NCBI RefSeq assembly: GCF_014203365.1
Contig: NZ_JACHIS010000001.1
Location: forward strand, 248,001-312,000
Reading direction: 5' to 3'
Length of the DNA: 64,000 nucleotides
DNA from: Actinoalloteichus hymeniacidonis
GTDB lineage: Bacteria > Actinomycetota > Actinomycetes > Mycobacteriales > Pseudonocardiaceae
Within the stretch, counting starts at the first letter, position 1; each line of letters begins with the position of its first letter. The position numbers were made by a program, and so were the translations under genes. Positions 28,452-35,914 of this stretch are shown in pieces. The notes below the pieces were generated by a model. That model ran no database searches. It was not told where the DNA came from and worked only from the letters and a program-made list of their open reading frames with translations.

Positions 28452-28488
28452 TCCCTTTCGAGGAGTGATCGGCCTCCCTCGAAAGGGA
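28452..28488 (+). promoter_or_regulatory. Hairpin masking the ribosome site of the next gene
   Basis: TCCCTTTCGAGG at 28452-28463 and its exact complement CCTCGAAAGGGA at 28477-28488 form a 12-bp stem with a 13-base loop. The right arm contains GAAAGGGA, the ribosome-binding site of the membrane-protein gene at 28493. When folded, the RNA would hide the site; opening of the stem would be needed for translation. No ligand or trigger is evident. Confidence 0.6.
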
Positions 28489-28492
28489 TGAC

Positions 28493-29257
28493 TTGACGAT
28501 GGTCCGACTCGGCGGCGCGGTCCTGATCGGTTCGGCGGTGTTCCCGCTGTTGGCGATGCTTCTGACCGGTTGGGCCGCAGGACCGCCGATCGGCCTCGTT
28601 CTCGCCACGCTGATCCTGGGTTCGGCGGCTCGGCGGTGGTCGGTGGACCGAGTACACCGAGGTATCTGCTGTCTGGTGCTGGGCGCTCCGCTGGGAGCGA
28701 TAGCCATGAGCCTGGTAAGCACGCAAGCACCCGCCCGGCCGTCCGCCACCCTGCCGCTAGGCGATCTTGGTCCGTGGTTAGGCATGGCAGGTCTGCTCTT
28801 TGCGCTGCTCATAGCGTGTTCCGCGCTCGGTGGCCTGCACGCTGCGGCACTCCGAGATTACCGAGCCGCCATCCGACTCTGGCTGGTACTCAGCTATTGC
28901 CTGCTACTGCCGGCGGGCATCGGCTGGTTTCTAGCGGCGCTCTCCGGCGATCCCGACATCCCCTGGCCGCTGCTTGGCTGCTTCCTCGGCATTACCTCGG
29001 TGGTCGTGCTGATGTCCTGCGGTCCTGACGTACTTCGACGGCGGACCACGATCGCGACGATCGGTTATCCGATGCTTGTCGGACTGCTGTGCTGGTTGGT
29101 TCTCACGACAGCGGTCGAAGCAGTCAATGGCGGACCGGCTCAGGTGGTGGCTCGATTCGAGCTGATGCTGATCGCCGGATACGGCGGACTCGGGGTGGCC
29201 GCAGGCGCGGTGGTGCTACTGGCCGCTCGGCCTAACCCCGCCCGGGCGGTCAGGTAG
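28493..29257 (+). CDS. Integral membrane protein of unknown function
   Basis: A 254-residue, strongly hydrophobic protein with about seven to eight predicted transmembrane segments (for example AVLIGSAVFPLLAMLL, WLGMAGLLFALLIACSALGG, LLGCFLGITSVVVLM, MLVGLLCWLVLTTAV). I recognise no family or motif. The start is TTG 28493, six bases after a GAAAGGGA ribosome site; ATG 28499 is the alternative. The ribosome site lies in a perfect 12-bp hairpin, which suggests post-transcriptional control. The gene sits between pabC and nitrobindin, where M. tuberculosis has nothing, so it is an insertion into the conserved block. Confidence 0.7.
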   Translation: MTMVRLGGAVLIGSAVFPLLAMLLTGWAAGPPIGLVLATLILGSAARRWSVDRVHRGICCLVLGAPLGAIAMSLVSTQAPARPSATLPLGDLGPWLGMAGLLFALLIACSALGGLHAAALRDYRAAIRLWLVLSYCLLLPAGIGWFLAALSGDPDIPWPLLGCFLGITSVVVLMSCGPDVLRRRTTIATIGYPMLVGLLCWLVLTTAVEAVNGGPAQVVARFELMLIAGYGGLGVAAGAVVLLAARPNPARAVR

Positions 29258-29267
29258 GGCCGAGACA

Positions 29268-29312
29268 GCAGGCGCTCGCCGACGAGACATCGTCGGATGT
29301 GGAGGCGCCTGC
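29268..29312. terminator. Bidirectional two-stem terminator
   Basis: Nested dyads lie between two convergent genes: an outer 8-bp stem GCAGGCGC at 29268-29275 with GCGCCTGC at 29305-29312, and an inner 7-bp stem CCGACGA at 29279-29285 with TCGTCGG at 29290-29296. It starts 11 bp after the membrane-protein stop and ends 43 bp before the nitrobindin stop. Confidence 0.6.
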
Positions 29313-29355
29313 GGCCGGTCGGCCCCGTCTGGCGATCGGCGAGATCGCGGCGACC

Positions 29356-29994
29356 TCAGCCGACCGTTCGGGTCAGCTTCGCGGAGATGTGCGGGGCCAG
29401 TGGTCCGCCACCCAAGGAGCGTTCCTCGACGTAGGCGAGGTCGCCGTTGTGCAGGACACCGTAAAGCCGCTGAGCGGCGCTGATCTCCTCGGCGGAGCTG
29501 GTGCGGGCGACCGCATCGGTGCCCAACTCCCACGTGGTCTGGTTGCGTGGCTTGCCGTAGAAGATCTCGACCACACCACCGGAATGCGCGAGCAGCAGCT
29601 CGATGGTGTCGTCGGCCTGCGGCCGCCACCAACCCACCTCGCGGGAGCCCGCTCCCAGAATCTCGCCATCGGCGTCGAGCAGCCAAGACCGGGCCTCGTA
29701 GTACACGAACGGCCTACCGTCGTGCGCGAAGGTGATCTGCTGGCCGTATCGATACGGCTCGTCCAAGGCCGGGTGCTCGGCGACGCCCTCACCGCGCCAC
29801 ACGCCGATCAGCGGAAGCAGCGCCAGGCATGCCTCATTCAGGTCGGGGCCCAGCCGCAGATTCGCGGTGTCCGCCGGAATAGGCAGATCGTCGAACTGCG
29901 GAACGTTCAGATCCCGGGTCGCCTCGGCGCGTTCTGCCGCGGCCTGTACTGCGGCGTCGCCGCTGACGGTGTTCGGCTGCTCGGAAGAAGTCAC
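29356..29994 (-). CDS. Nitrobindin family heme beta-barrel protein
   Basis: A 212-residue member of the nitrobindin/FABP-like family (homologue of Rv0813c). The family motif G-x-W-x-G-x-G is in [16 protein letters not shown], followed by alternating beta strands ([27 protein letters not shown]-like [17 protein letters not shown]). A histidine near the C-terminus ([11 protein letters not shown]) sits where the heme-iron ligand lies in characterised nitrobindins, which bind NO and convert peroxynitrite to nitrate. About 55 N-terminal residues are an extension. The start is GTG 29994, 13 bp after the stop of the tiny membrane peptide gene, so they are probably co-transcribed. Confidence 0.87.
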   Translation of the reverse strand: MTSSEQPNTVSGDAAVQAAAERAEATRDLNVPQFDDLPIPADTANLRLGPDLNEACLALLPLIGVWRGEGVAEHPALDEPYRYGQQITFAHDGRPFVYYEARSWLLDADGEILGAGSREVGWWRPQADDTIELLLAHSGGVVEIFYGKPRNQTTWELGTDAVARTSSAEEISAAQRLYGVLHNGDLAYVEERSLGGGPLAPHISAKLTRTVG

Positions 29995-30007
29995 GTCACA
30001 TGCCCAC

Positions 30008-30106
30008 TCAGCGCTGGTCGCTGTACAGCCGGTAGACGACGTACACCGCGAACCACAGGATCAACACCGTGGCCAGCGCTAGAAGTCCGGTAAAGAAGAT
30101 TTCCAC
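30008..30106 (-). CDS. 32-residue single-pass membrane peptide
   Basis: A short frame from GTG 30106 to TGA 30008 encodes 32 residues: [20 protein letters not shown] and then [12 protein letters not shown]. It is one continuous hydrophobic helix with a basic-aromatic C-terminal end, so a single-pass membrane peptide with the C-terminus likely in the cytoplasm. It ends 13 bp upstream of the nitrobindin start in the same direction, and follows a hairpin after the SseC-like gene. It is easy to miss because of its size. I remember similar mini-proteins beside nitrobindin genes in actinomycetes, but function is unknown and the ribosome site is weak. Confidence 0.6.
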   Translation of the reverse strand: MEIFFTGLLALATVLILWFAVYVVYRLYSDQR

Positions 30107-30134
30107 GCCCGGAGCATACCTTTTCGGCAGCCCT

Positions 30135-30173
30135 ACGGGTGGTGGGCGAGGCGTGGCCTGTCCCACCACCCGT
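30135..30173 (-). terminator. Hairpin between the SseC-like gene and the membrane peptide gene
   Basis: A perfect 12-bp stem, ACGGGTGGTGGG at 30135-30146 and its complement at 30162-30173, with a 15-base loop. It lies 30 bp downstream (minus strand) of the SseC-like stop and 29 bp before the start of the membrane peptide gene. It probably ends or attenuates the sulfur-gene transcript before the last two genes. Confidence 0.6.
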
Positions 30174-30202
30174 CGGATCGTCGGTTTCGGCGCGGGTGAC
30201 GC

Positions 30203-30514
30203 TCACGCCAGGACGATGTCCGCCCGATGCAGTCCGATGCCCGTCGCAACGACCTCGGCCTGTCCGCTGCCGGTCTTGTGCAGGGCACGGACGGTCCAGG
30301 ACCCCGGCGCCGCGTAGAAGCGGAAGTCACCGGTGGGCGCGGACACCACCTCTGCGGTGAACTCGCCGTCGCCGTTCAGCAACCGGACGAACGCGCCGGG
30401 AACGCCGTCCGATCCGACGCCGCCGGACACCCGACCTGCGACGACCACCTGGTCGGTTCCCTCGACATCCGCGGCACTGGTAGCCGTCTGTTCCGGGGCT
30501 CCACAGCTGCTCAT
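30203..30514 (-). CDS. SseC-like DUF1416 protein
   Basis: A 103-residue DUF1416 protein, equivalent to SseC of mycobacteria, which is always paired with a thiosulfate sulfurtransferase (CysA/SseA). It has a cysteine in MSSCGAP near the start, then a beta-sandwich-like core (VVVAGRVSGG, GAFVRLLNGDGEFTAEV, GDFRFYAAPGSWTVRAL) resembling a carboxypeptidase-regulatory-type fold. It lies 58 bp after the sulfurtransferase stop. Sulfur transfer or delivery is inferred from pairing; the N-terminal Cys could accept a persulfide. Confidence 0.82.
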   Translation of the reverse strand: MSSCGAPEQTATSAADVEGTDQVVVAGRVSGGVGSDGVPGAFVRLLNGDGEFTAEVVSAPTGDFRFYAAPGSWTVRALHKTGSGQAEVVATGIGLHRADIVLA

Positions 30515-30572
30515 ACGCTCTTCTCCTCCTCGCGATTCACGACGGGCGATCGCACCGAGCCGGACCGTCGGA

Positions 30573-31421
30573 TCAGTTCGCCGCCGCAGCAGACGGGTTC
30601 GCCACCGGAACGCCGATCAGGCTGCCGTACTCGGTCCACGAACCGTCGTAGTTCTTGACATCGGACTGGCCGAGCAGTTCGTGCAGCACGAACCAGCTGT
30701 GCGAGGAACGCTCGCCGATCCGGCAGTAGGCGATGGTCGCCTTCGAACCGTCCAAGCCCGCTTCGGTGTAGATCTCCCGCAGCTCGTCCTCGGACTTGAA
30801 GGTGCCGTCCTCGTTGGCCGCCTTGCTCCACGGCACGTTGATCGCGCTGGGAATGTGACCGCCGCGCTGCGCCGCCTCCTGCGGCAGGTGCGCCGGGGCA
30901 AGCAGCTTGCCGGAGAACTCGTCCGGCGACCGGACGTCCACGAGGTTCTTGCTCTCGATCGCCTCGACGACCTCGTCGCGGAACGCACGGATCGAGGCGT
31001 CCTGCTCGGTGGCCGTGTAGCTGGTCTCCGCGCGCTCGACGGTGTCGGCGGTCAGCGGCCTGCCGTCCAACTCCCACTTCTTGCGGCCGCCGTCGATCAG
31101 CTTGACGTTCTGGTGGCCGTACAGCTTGAAGTACCAGTAGGCGTAGGCGGCGAACCAATTGTTGTTGCCGCCGTAGAGGACGACGGTGTCATCGTTGCCC
31201 ACCCCCTTGCTCGAGAGCAGCTTCTCGAAACCGGAGCGGTCGACGAAGTCACGTCGGACGTGATCCTGCAGGTCGTTCTTCCAGTCCAGCTTCACGGCGC
31301 CGGGGATATGACCGGCGTCGTAGGCCGTGGTGTCCTCATCGACCTCGGCGAACACCACGCCGGGAGCCTCGAGGTTGGCCTCGGCCCATTCGGTGGTCAC
31401 CAGGAAGTCTTCGCGGCTCAT
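30573..31421 (-). CDS. Thiosulfate sulfurtransferase (two-domain rhodanese)
   Basis: A 282-residue tandem rhodanese. The N-terminal domain lacks a catalytic Cys (VVFAEVDEDTTAYDAGHIPG) and the C-terminal domain has LVDVRSPDEFSGK and the active-site loop AYCRIGERSSHSWFVLHELL. The CRIGERS loop is typical of actinobacterial CysA2/SseA proteins that move sulfane sulfur from thiosulfate. The order with SseC downstream and DUF4395, thioredoxin upstream corresponds to Rv0815c/Rv0814c. The start is ATG 31421. Probable role: sulfur trafficking for cofactor synthesis or sulfide/cyanide detoxification. Confidence 0.9.
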   Translation of the reverse strand: MSREDFLVTTEWAEANLEAPGVVFAEVDEDTTAYDAGHIPGAVKLDWKNDLQDHVRRDFVDRSGFEKLLSSKGVGNDDTVVLYGGNNNWFAAYAYWYFKLYGHQNVKLIDGGRKKWELDGRPLTADTVERAETSYTATEQDASIRAFRDEVVEAIESKNLVDVRSPDEFSGKLLAPAHLPQEAAQRGGHIPSAINVPWSKAANEDGTFKSEDELREIYTEAGLDGSKATIAYCRIGERSSHSWFVLHELLGQSDVKNYDGSWTEYGSLIGVPVANPSAAAAN

Positions 31422-31544
31422 CTCGCTGCTCCTCGTCGTTGCGATCGAAATGGGGGGACTGGAATCGGTGCAGGTTGTCTTGCGTATCGGTAAGTCGAAG
31501 CGCGGCGGCGGCTGCGCGCTGTGCCGAGTGGGCCTACGACCGGA

Positions 31545-31985
31545 TCACGCCGACTTGGCGGACCGGATCGAGCGAAACCGTTGGATCAGCAGGTAGAGCT
31601 CGCAACCCAGGCACAGACCGAAGACGGCGTTGAGCAGTGCCGCCACCAAGGCCAGGGCGGTGGCGGTGACGCCGAGAACGGTCAGCCCGCTGGCGTAACC
31701 GATCACCCCGATAGCGCTGAAGACGAATCCCACGCCCTGGGAGAACTGCACCGGTGCCGCCTGTTCACGGGGTACTGGCCCAGTCAGCCGAGGCCGGACC
31801 CACCGCCGGTACACGACTCCCCATGGATTGAGCCGCAATCCGACGAAGGCGCATAACCCGAACAACACCAGCTGTGCCGCCAATAGTCGCCAACTGCCGG
31901 TCAGCAGAACGACCACCAGAATCACGCTGGTCATCGCGGCCGAGAACCGGGCCCCTCTGGCGTCGATCATCGATTTGTCGGGCAT
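31545..31985 (-). CDS. DUF4395 integral membrane protein
   Basis: A 146-residue membrane protein with about four transmembrane segments (TSVILVVVLLTGSWRLL, LVLFGLCAFVGLRL, FVFSAIGVIGYASGLTVLG, ALALVAALLNAVFGLC). The family opening is DKSMIDARGARFSAAMTSV and it carries LCLGCELYLL with two cysteines near the C-terminus, facing the membrane surface. DUF4395 genes occur between thioredoxin and rhodanese genes in actinobacteria, as here. A redox or sulfur-transport role is inferred from this constant company and the Cys pair. Confidence 0.85.
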   Translation of the reverse strand: MPDKSMIDARGARFSAAMTSVILVVVLLTGSWRLLAAQLVLFGLCAFVGLRLNPWGVVYRRWVRPRLTGPVPREQAAPVQFSQGVGFVFSAIGVIGYASGLTVLGVTATALALVAALLNAVFGLCLGCELYLLIQRFRSIRSAKSA

Positions 31986-32202
31986 ACGACCTCCATGACG
32001 GTTTCGCAGTGCGGGAAGTCCGTCCGAGGCGGGCAGGCGCGAGCTCGCGCCGACTATTCGGGGGAGGGTTGCGCTACCGCCCGGTCATCGAGCTGCGACA
32101 CAGACTGCTCGCGAGGCGGCACAGGTCAACCGCGCGGCGTCGAGTCAGCAGGAAGTGCACGCTTGCGACGGTACCGGAACGTCCGCTGGTCGGGAAGGAC
32201 TC

Positions 32203-33066
32203 TCAATCCTCGGAAACCCGGGCGGAAAGATGCGGACGTACCGCCGCAAGGAGCGTGTCCCGCCGCGGAACACCGCCGACGCGGAACAGTTCGCGAGCCT
32301 GGAGATCGAGGGCGATCGTGGTCGGTACCCGGAAGACGTGCAATGCGCGGACGACCTCGGGGAGATCGGTGACATCCAATTCGACATGCCGCAGGTCGGC
32401 GACCTCGGCGGCCAACGCGGTCAGCAACAACCGGGTATGGCGACAGGGCGTGCAGAAGGTGGTCGACAGCTGCAGCAGCGTCACCGAGGGGGTCGACACC
32501 GTGGCGCCTTCGGTGACGTGTGCGGACGCGCTCGCCAACGCCTCCCGCACCGGTTGGGGCCACCGTGTCGATCCGGCGCGGTCGGTGGTCTCGCTTCCGG
32601 GCTCGGCGGGGTGGCCTCTGCCTGTGATGTCCTCGGCTGCGGTCACGTTGCCTGCTTCGGCTGCGTTGCCTGCTTCGGCTGCGTTGGCTACTTCGGCTGT
32701 GCTGCCTACTTCGGCTGTGCTGCCCGTCTTGACTGCGCCAACTGTCTCGACCGTGTCGTCGACCGTAGCCGCGCCATCGATTGCCGTGATGCCGACGGTT
32801 GCGGTGGCGAGAGTGTTCGCGGCAGGAGGTGACGTATCCGGTGGCCCGCTGCCGGGTTTGGTCGCCGCTTCCGGCCGGCTTCCCGGCCGATCCTCGGGTC
32901 GGACGCGATGTGAGGGGTCCACCCCAATGTGCGGGCTGCTGGACGCGGCACCGGAGCGGTCGGAGTCGGCGAAGGCGGTGGAGACGCGCCCCTGCGCGCG
33001 ACGGTGCAACCAGCCGATCAGCAAAGTCAGTGCGACCGCCGCGAGCAGAGCCACCAAACCCAGCAC
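32203..33066 (-). CDS. Membrane-anchored thioredoxin-like protein with repeat linker
   Basis: A 287-residue protein with an N-terminal anchor (MLGLVALLAAVALTLLIGWL), a long low-complexity linker (~30-175) and a C-terminal thioredoxin domain whose active site is CTPC (LQLSTTFCTPCRHTRLL). The cis-Pro region FRVPTTIALD is intact. The linker contains hexapeptide repeats (NAAEAG, STAEVG) from an 18-bp tandem repeat and is far longer than in M. tuberculosis ThiX (Rv0816c). The start GTG 33066 lies 13 bp after the DUF2993 stop. Probable role: a thiol-disulfide exchanger on the membrane serving the sulfur genes downstream. Confidence 0.85.
   Translation of the reverse strand: MLGLVALLAAVALTLLIGWLHRRAQGRVSTAFADSDRSGAASSSPHIGVDPSHRVRPEDRPGSRPEAATKPGSGPPDTSPPAANTLATATVGITAIDGAATVDDTVETVGAVKTGSTAEVGSTAEVANAAEAGNAAEAGNVTAAEDITGRGHPAEPGSETTDRAGSTRWPQPVREALASASAHVTEGATVSTPSVTLLQLSTTFCTPCRHTRLLLTALAAEVADLRHVELDVTDLPEVVRALHVFRVPTTIALDLQARELFRVGGVPRRDTLLAAVRPHLSARVSED
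32647..32718 (-). repeat. 18-bp tandem repeat in the thioredoxin linker, four copies
   Basis: Units begin at 32647, 32665, 32683 and 32701. The first two are identical (GTTGCCTGCTTCGGCTGC); the third and fourth differ at two or three bases. On the coding strand they encode A-A-E-A-G-N and T-A-E-V-G-S type hexapeptides in the linker. Frame is preserved by the unit length. Confidence 0.85.
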
Positions 33067-33079
33067 TTCGCCTCCGGTG

Positions 33080-33868
33080 TCAGTTGCGGATTACCACGTC
33101 ACGTGCGGTTCCCCCGACGACGAGCGCCCCATGCTCGGCGCGCACCGATGTCGGCGTCACATCGAGCGGAAGCCCGCCCGGATCGATGGTCGTCGAGAAC
33201 GTCGCCAACGCCGCCTGCTGGATCTCCGGCGGCAGTTCGAGCGATCCCGTTCCCGGGTCGACCTCGAGCTGTTCCGGCCGGATGTCGATGATTCCGTCGG
33301 TCAGCGACAGGGTGCCCACCACGGTGATCTGGACTCGGTCGCCGCCGATGTCCTGGCTGCCGGTGAGCTGGACGGTCGCGGTGGTCTCGTCGTCGACCGC
33401 CTCTTCGTCGCCCTCGCCGTCGACGCCCGCATCCTCGTCGGCCAACGGGTCGAGCAGATCACCCGTATACGGCTCGATCTGCAGATCCGGGATGTTGATC
33501 AGCCTGCCGATATCGCTGGCGGTCAACCGCACCTGGCCGACCACCTCGTCGACGCGGACCTCCTGAAGCGTCCCGCCGACGATGTCGGAGAACGGCACGC
33601 GGACATGCCGCAAGGTCGCCTCGATGTGGACGTCCTGCAATTCGCCCACCTGCACGCCCTGCGCCTGCACGTCCACATCGCGGTAGTCGCCCGCCATCGC
33701 CTGGAAGACGAACGGGAAGCCGTTGACCCGCACCGCAGGGTCATCGCTCAGTCCGAGCTCGTCGCGCAACCGCTTGGACACCTGGTACTCCGCCGCCGCA
33801 GCGGCACCGAAATCGGCCGCCGTGAGTAGCCCGGCGATGATCACCAGGACGATCAGTAGCTTCTTCAC
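33080..33868 (-). CDS. DUF2993 lipid-binding-like exported protein
   Basis: A 262-residue DUF2993 protein (position as Rv0817c). It starts at GTG 33868 with a signal-anchor MKKLLIVLVIIAGLLTAADF and then AAEYQVSKRLRDELGLSDDP. Repeated beta-strand/amphipathic modules follow (VRVNGFPFVFQAMAGDYRDV, DVHIEATLRHVRVPFSDIV), as in tubular lipid-binding-like domains. The start overlaps the stop of the alpha/beta hydrolase gene by four bases, and the gene precedes the thioredoxin gene by 13 bp. A role in lipid handling at the membrane is a family-level guess. Confidence 0.8.
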   Translation of the reverse strand: MKKLLIVLVIIAGLLTAADFGAAAAAEYQVSKRLRDELGLSDDPAVRVNGFPFVFQAMAGDYRDVDVQAQGVQVGELQDVHIEATLRHVRVPFSDIVGGTLQEVRVDEVVGQVRLTASDIGRLINIPDLQIEPYTGDLLDPLADEDAGVDGEGDEEAVDDETTATVQLTGSQDIGGDRVQITVVGTLSLTDGIIDIRPEQLEVDPGTGSLELPPEIQQAALATFSTTIDPGGLPLDVTPTSVRAEHGALVVGGTARDVVIRN

Positions 33869-34710
33869 CGCTCGATTACCGCCTTGATCAGCTGTCGTTG
33901 CCGGGTCGCCTGATAGGCATTCCGGTCGAGCCACTGTGCCATCCGGTCGATCAGCTCGGGTGTCATGGCCGTCTCGGCGTGCCTGATCTCGGGCTCGATC
34001 CAGAGTTCGCTGCGCGGGCCAGCGGCGACGTGCAGCTGCCTGGCGTGATCGGTGGAGAAGTAGTCGTCCAACTCGCCGTGGACCAACAGCAGCGGTGTCG
34101 GTGCGATGTGTGCCGCCGCCTCCAACGGTGAGACCGGCACGTCTTCCCATGCACGATCCAACCGAACTCCCACCAGCGGCGCCACCAGCCTGCCGGTCGG
34201 CTGTTCCAGCAGCCAGTGCACCCGCCGCATGGCGGAGCTCTCCCGGATCCACCACCTCGACGGCGCGCTCACCGCGATCACGGCCTCCGGCCGCTCCCCA
34301 CCGGGAGCCAACGCCGCATGTCGGAGCATGATCGAGGCGCCCATGGAGAAGCCGAGGGTGGCCACTCGGCGATAGCCACACCTCCGGGCGTACTCCACGC
34401 CCGCCGCCACATCGAGGACCTCGCGATCTCCGACGGTGGACCGCCCGCCCGAGCGGCCGTGCCCGCGGAAGTCGAATGCGAACACCGCAGCCCGACGCGC
34501 CAGCCTGCTGAGCGCTCGCTGTAACGCCGGCTTGCGCACATGGTTGGTGAAGCCGTGGCCCACGACGATGGCTAGCTCATCATTCGTCGCTGCCCGTCGT
34601 CGGACGGCGGACGGCCCGGTCTGCCGAGGCAGAAAGACACCACGGAGCTGCACGTCATCGGCGGTGCGAGCTGTGATCTCCGCGATGAGGACTCTGTCAA
34701 CGGTGGTCAC
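33865..34710 (-). CDS. Alpha/beta hydrolase
   Basis: A 281-residue alpha/beta hydrolase. The nucleophile elbow is LGFSMGASIMLRHAAL, the oxyanion/N-terminal loop is VVGHGFTNHVRKPALQ, the charge-relay Asp is in LVHGELDDYFSTDHA and the catalytic His in EPEIRHAETAM. DFRGHGRSGGRS is the typical loop after strand 4. Substrate unknown. The start is GTG 34710 with GGAGGAT upstream. It opens a minus-strand gene train (hydrolase, DUF2993, thioredoxin, DUF4395, rhodanese, SseC, membrane peptide, nitrobindin) and is divergent from glnR with a 92-bp shared promoter region. Confidence 0.85.
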   Translation of the reverse strand: MTTVDRVLIAEITARTADDVQLRGVFLPRQTGPSAVRRRAATNDELAIVVGHGFTNHVRKPALQRALSRLARRAAVFAFDFRGHGRSGGRSTVGDREVLDVAAGVEYARRCGYRRVATLGFSMGASIMLRHAALAPGGERPEAVIAVSAPSRWWIRESSAMRRVHWLLEQPTGRLVAPLVGVRLDRAWEDVPVSPLEAAAHIAPTPLLLVHGELDDYFSTDHARQLHVAAGPRSELWIEPEIRHAETAMTPELIDRMAQWLDRNAYQATRQRQLIKAVIER

Positions 34711-34802
34711 AGGGGGTATCCTCCATCATGTCCGGAGGGCAACGGGGCCCGGAGTACGGGCGGCGAGGACTTGTCCGCTGCCCTGTAGGAGGGAGCCCCG
34801 CC

Positions 34803-35621
34803 ATGTCCAGTCTGGAACTCTTGATTCTTAGCTCGGCTCCGAACGCGGGAGCCGTCCTCCCGGCATTGTCCCTGTTGCCGCACACGGCCCACCTCGGTGC
34901 GCCGGAGGTCTCCGGCCTGTTGGAGCGTCGTAGTTATGACGCGATCCTCGTCGACGGTACGCAGGATCTCGTCGCGGCCCGCCGGTTGTGCGGTCTGTTG
35001 GCATCGGCGGACGTCGATGCGCCGGTGGTCGCGGTGATCGGTGAGGGCGGCTTGGTGGCGCTGAGCGCGGAGTGGGGCGTGGCCGAGATCCTGCTGCCGA
35101 CCGCAGGCCCGGCCGAGGTCGACGCCCGGTTGCGGCTGCTCCACGGCCGAACGGAGCAGCAGGCGCAGTCCGAGGGCGAGGTCCTCACCTTCGGGGAGCT
35201 CGTGATCGAGGAGGCCACCTACACCGCCCGGCTCCGGAACAAGCCGATGGAGCTGACCTACAAGGAGTTCGAGCTCCTCAAGTACCTCGCACAGCACGCA
35301 GGCCGCGTCTTCACCCGTTCACAGCTGCTCCAAGAGGTGTGGGGCTACGACTTCTTCGGCGGAGCCAGGACCGTGGATGTCCACGTGCGGAGGCTTCGAG
35401 CCAAGCTGGGTCCGGAGCACGACCAGCTGATCGGCACGGTGCGCAACGTCGGATACAAGTTCGTCCGGCCGGGCACCACGTCCCAGCCCCAGCCCGAGTC
35501 CCGGACGGAGTCCCGACCGGAACGCAGGATGGTCCGTTTCGGCACGGACGGCTCGGACCCGGCCCCTGAGAGCAACGTGGCCGAGCTTCTCGGTCGTTCC
35601 ATCCAGCGCTCCGGACGCTGA
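34803..35621 (+). CDS. glnR: GlnR, orphan response regulator of nitrogen metabolism
   Basis: A 272-residue OmpR-family protein equal to actinomycete GlnR (Rv0818 in position and sequence). It begins MSSLELLILSSAPNAGAVLP. The receiver domain has the retained Asp in AILVDGT but lacks the usual acidic pair, as in other GlnR proteins, and it works without a kinase. The winged helix is MELTYKEFELLKYLAQHAGR to VDVHVRRLRAKLGPE. GlnR activates or represses genes for ammonium, nitrate and amino-acid use. The ~50-residue Pro/Glu/Arg-rich tail is longer than usual. I choose ATG 34803, with AGGAGG upstream. mshD follows after 293 bp. Confidence 0.92.
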   Translation: MSSLELLILSSAPNAGAVLPALSLLPHTAHLGAPEVSGLLERRSYDAILVDGTQDLVAARRLCGLLASADVDAPVVAVIGEGGLVALSAEWGVAEILLPTAGPAEVDARLRLLHGRTEQQAQSEGEVLTFGELVIEEATYTARLRNKPMELTYKEFELLKYLAQHAGRVFTRSQLLQEVWGYDFFGGARTVDVHVRRLRAKLGPEHDQLIGTVRNVGYKFVRPGTTSQPQPESRTESRPERRMVRFGTDGSDPAPESNVAELLGRSIQRSGR

Positions 35622-35914
35622 CCCTCCGGGCACTGACCGATCCGGCTTTGTCGACGGCCGCGCTCGGCACGACGGCCGCGCTCGGCCCCACCACCGGAGG
35701 CCCCGCCACCCGAGCGGCCGCCATGCGGAACCGAGACCACTGTCGGGCTGCGCCAACGAGATGTCCACACTTCGAACTCATGTTCGAATGATCGGCCCGT
35801 CTCTGCTGTCCGCGCAAGGAAATCGACGATGATCCACTCCATGGTGTGAGTCGGCCACGGCGGCTGACCTCGGGATTCGGCGGCTTCGCCTCGGTCGCCC
35901 ACCGGAGGATTACC

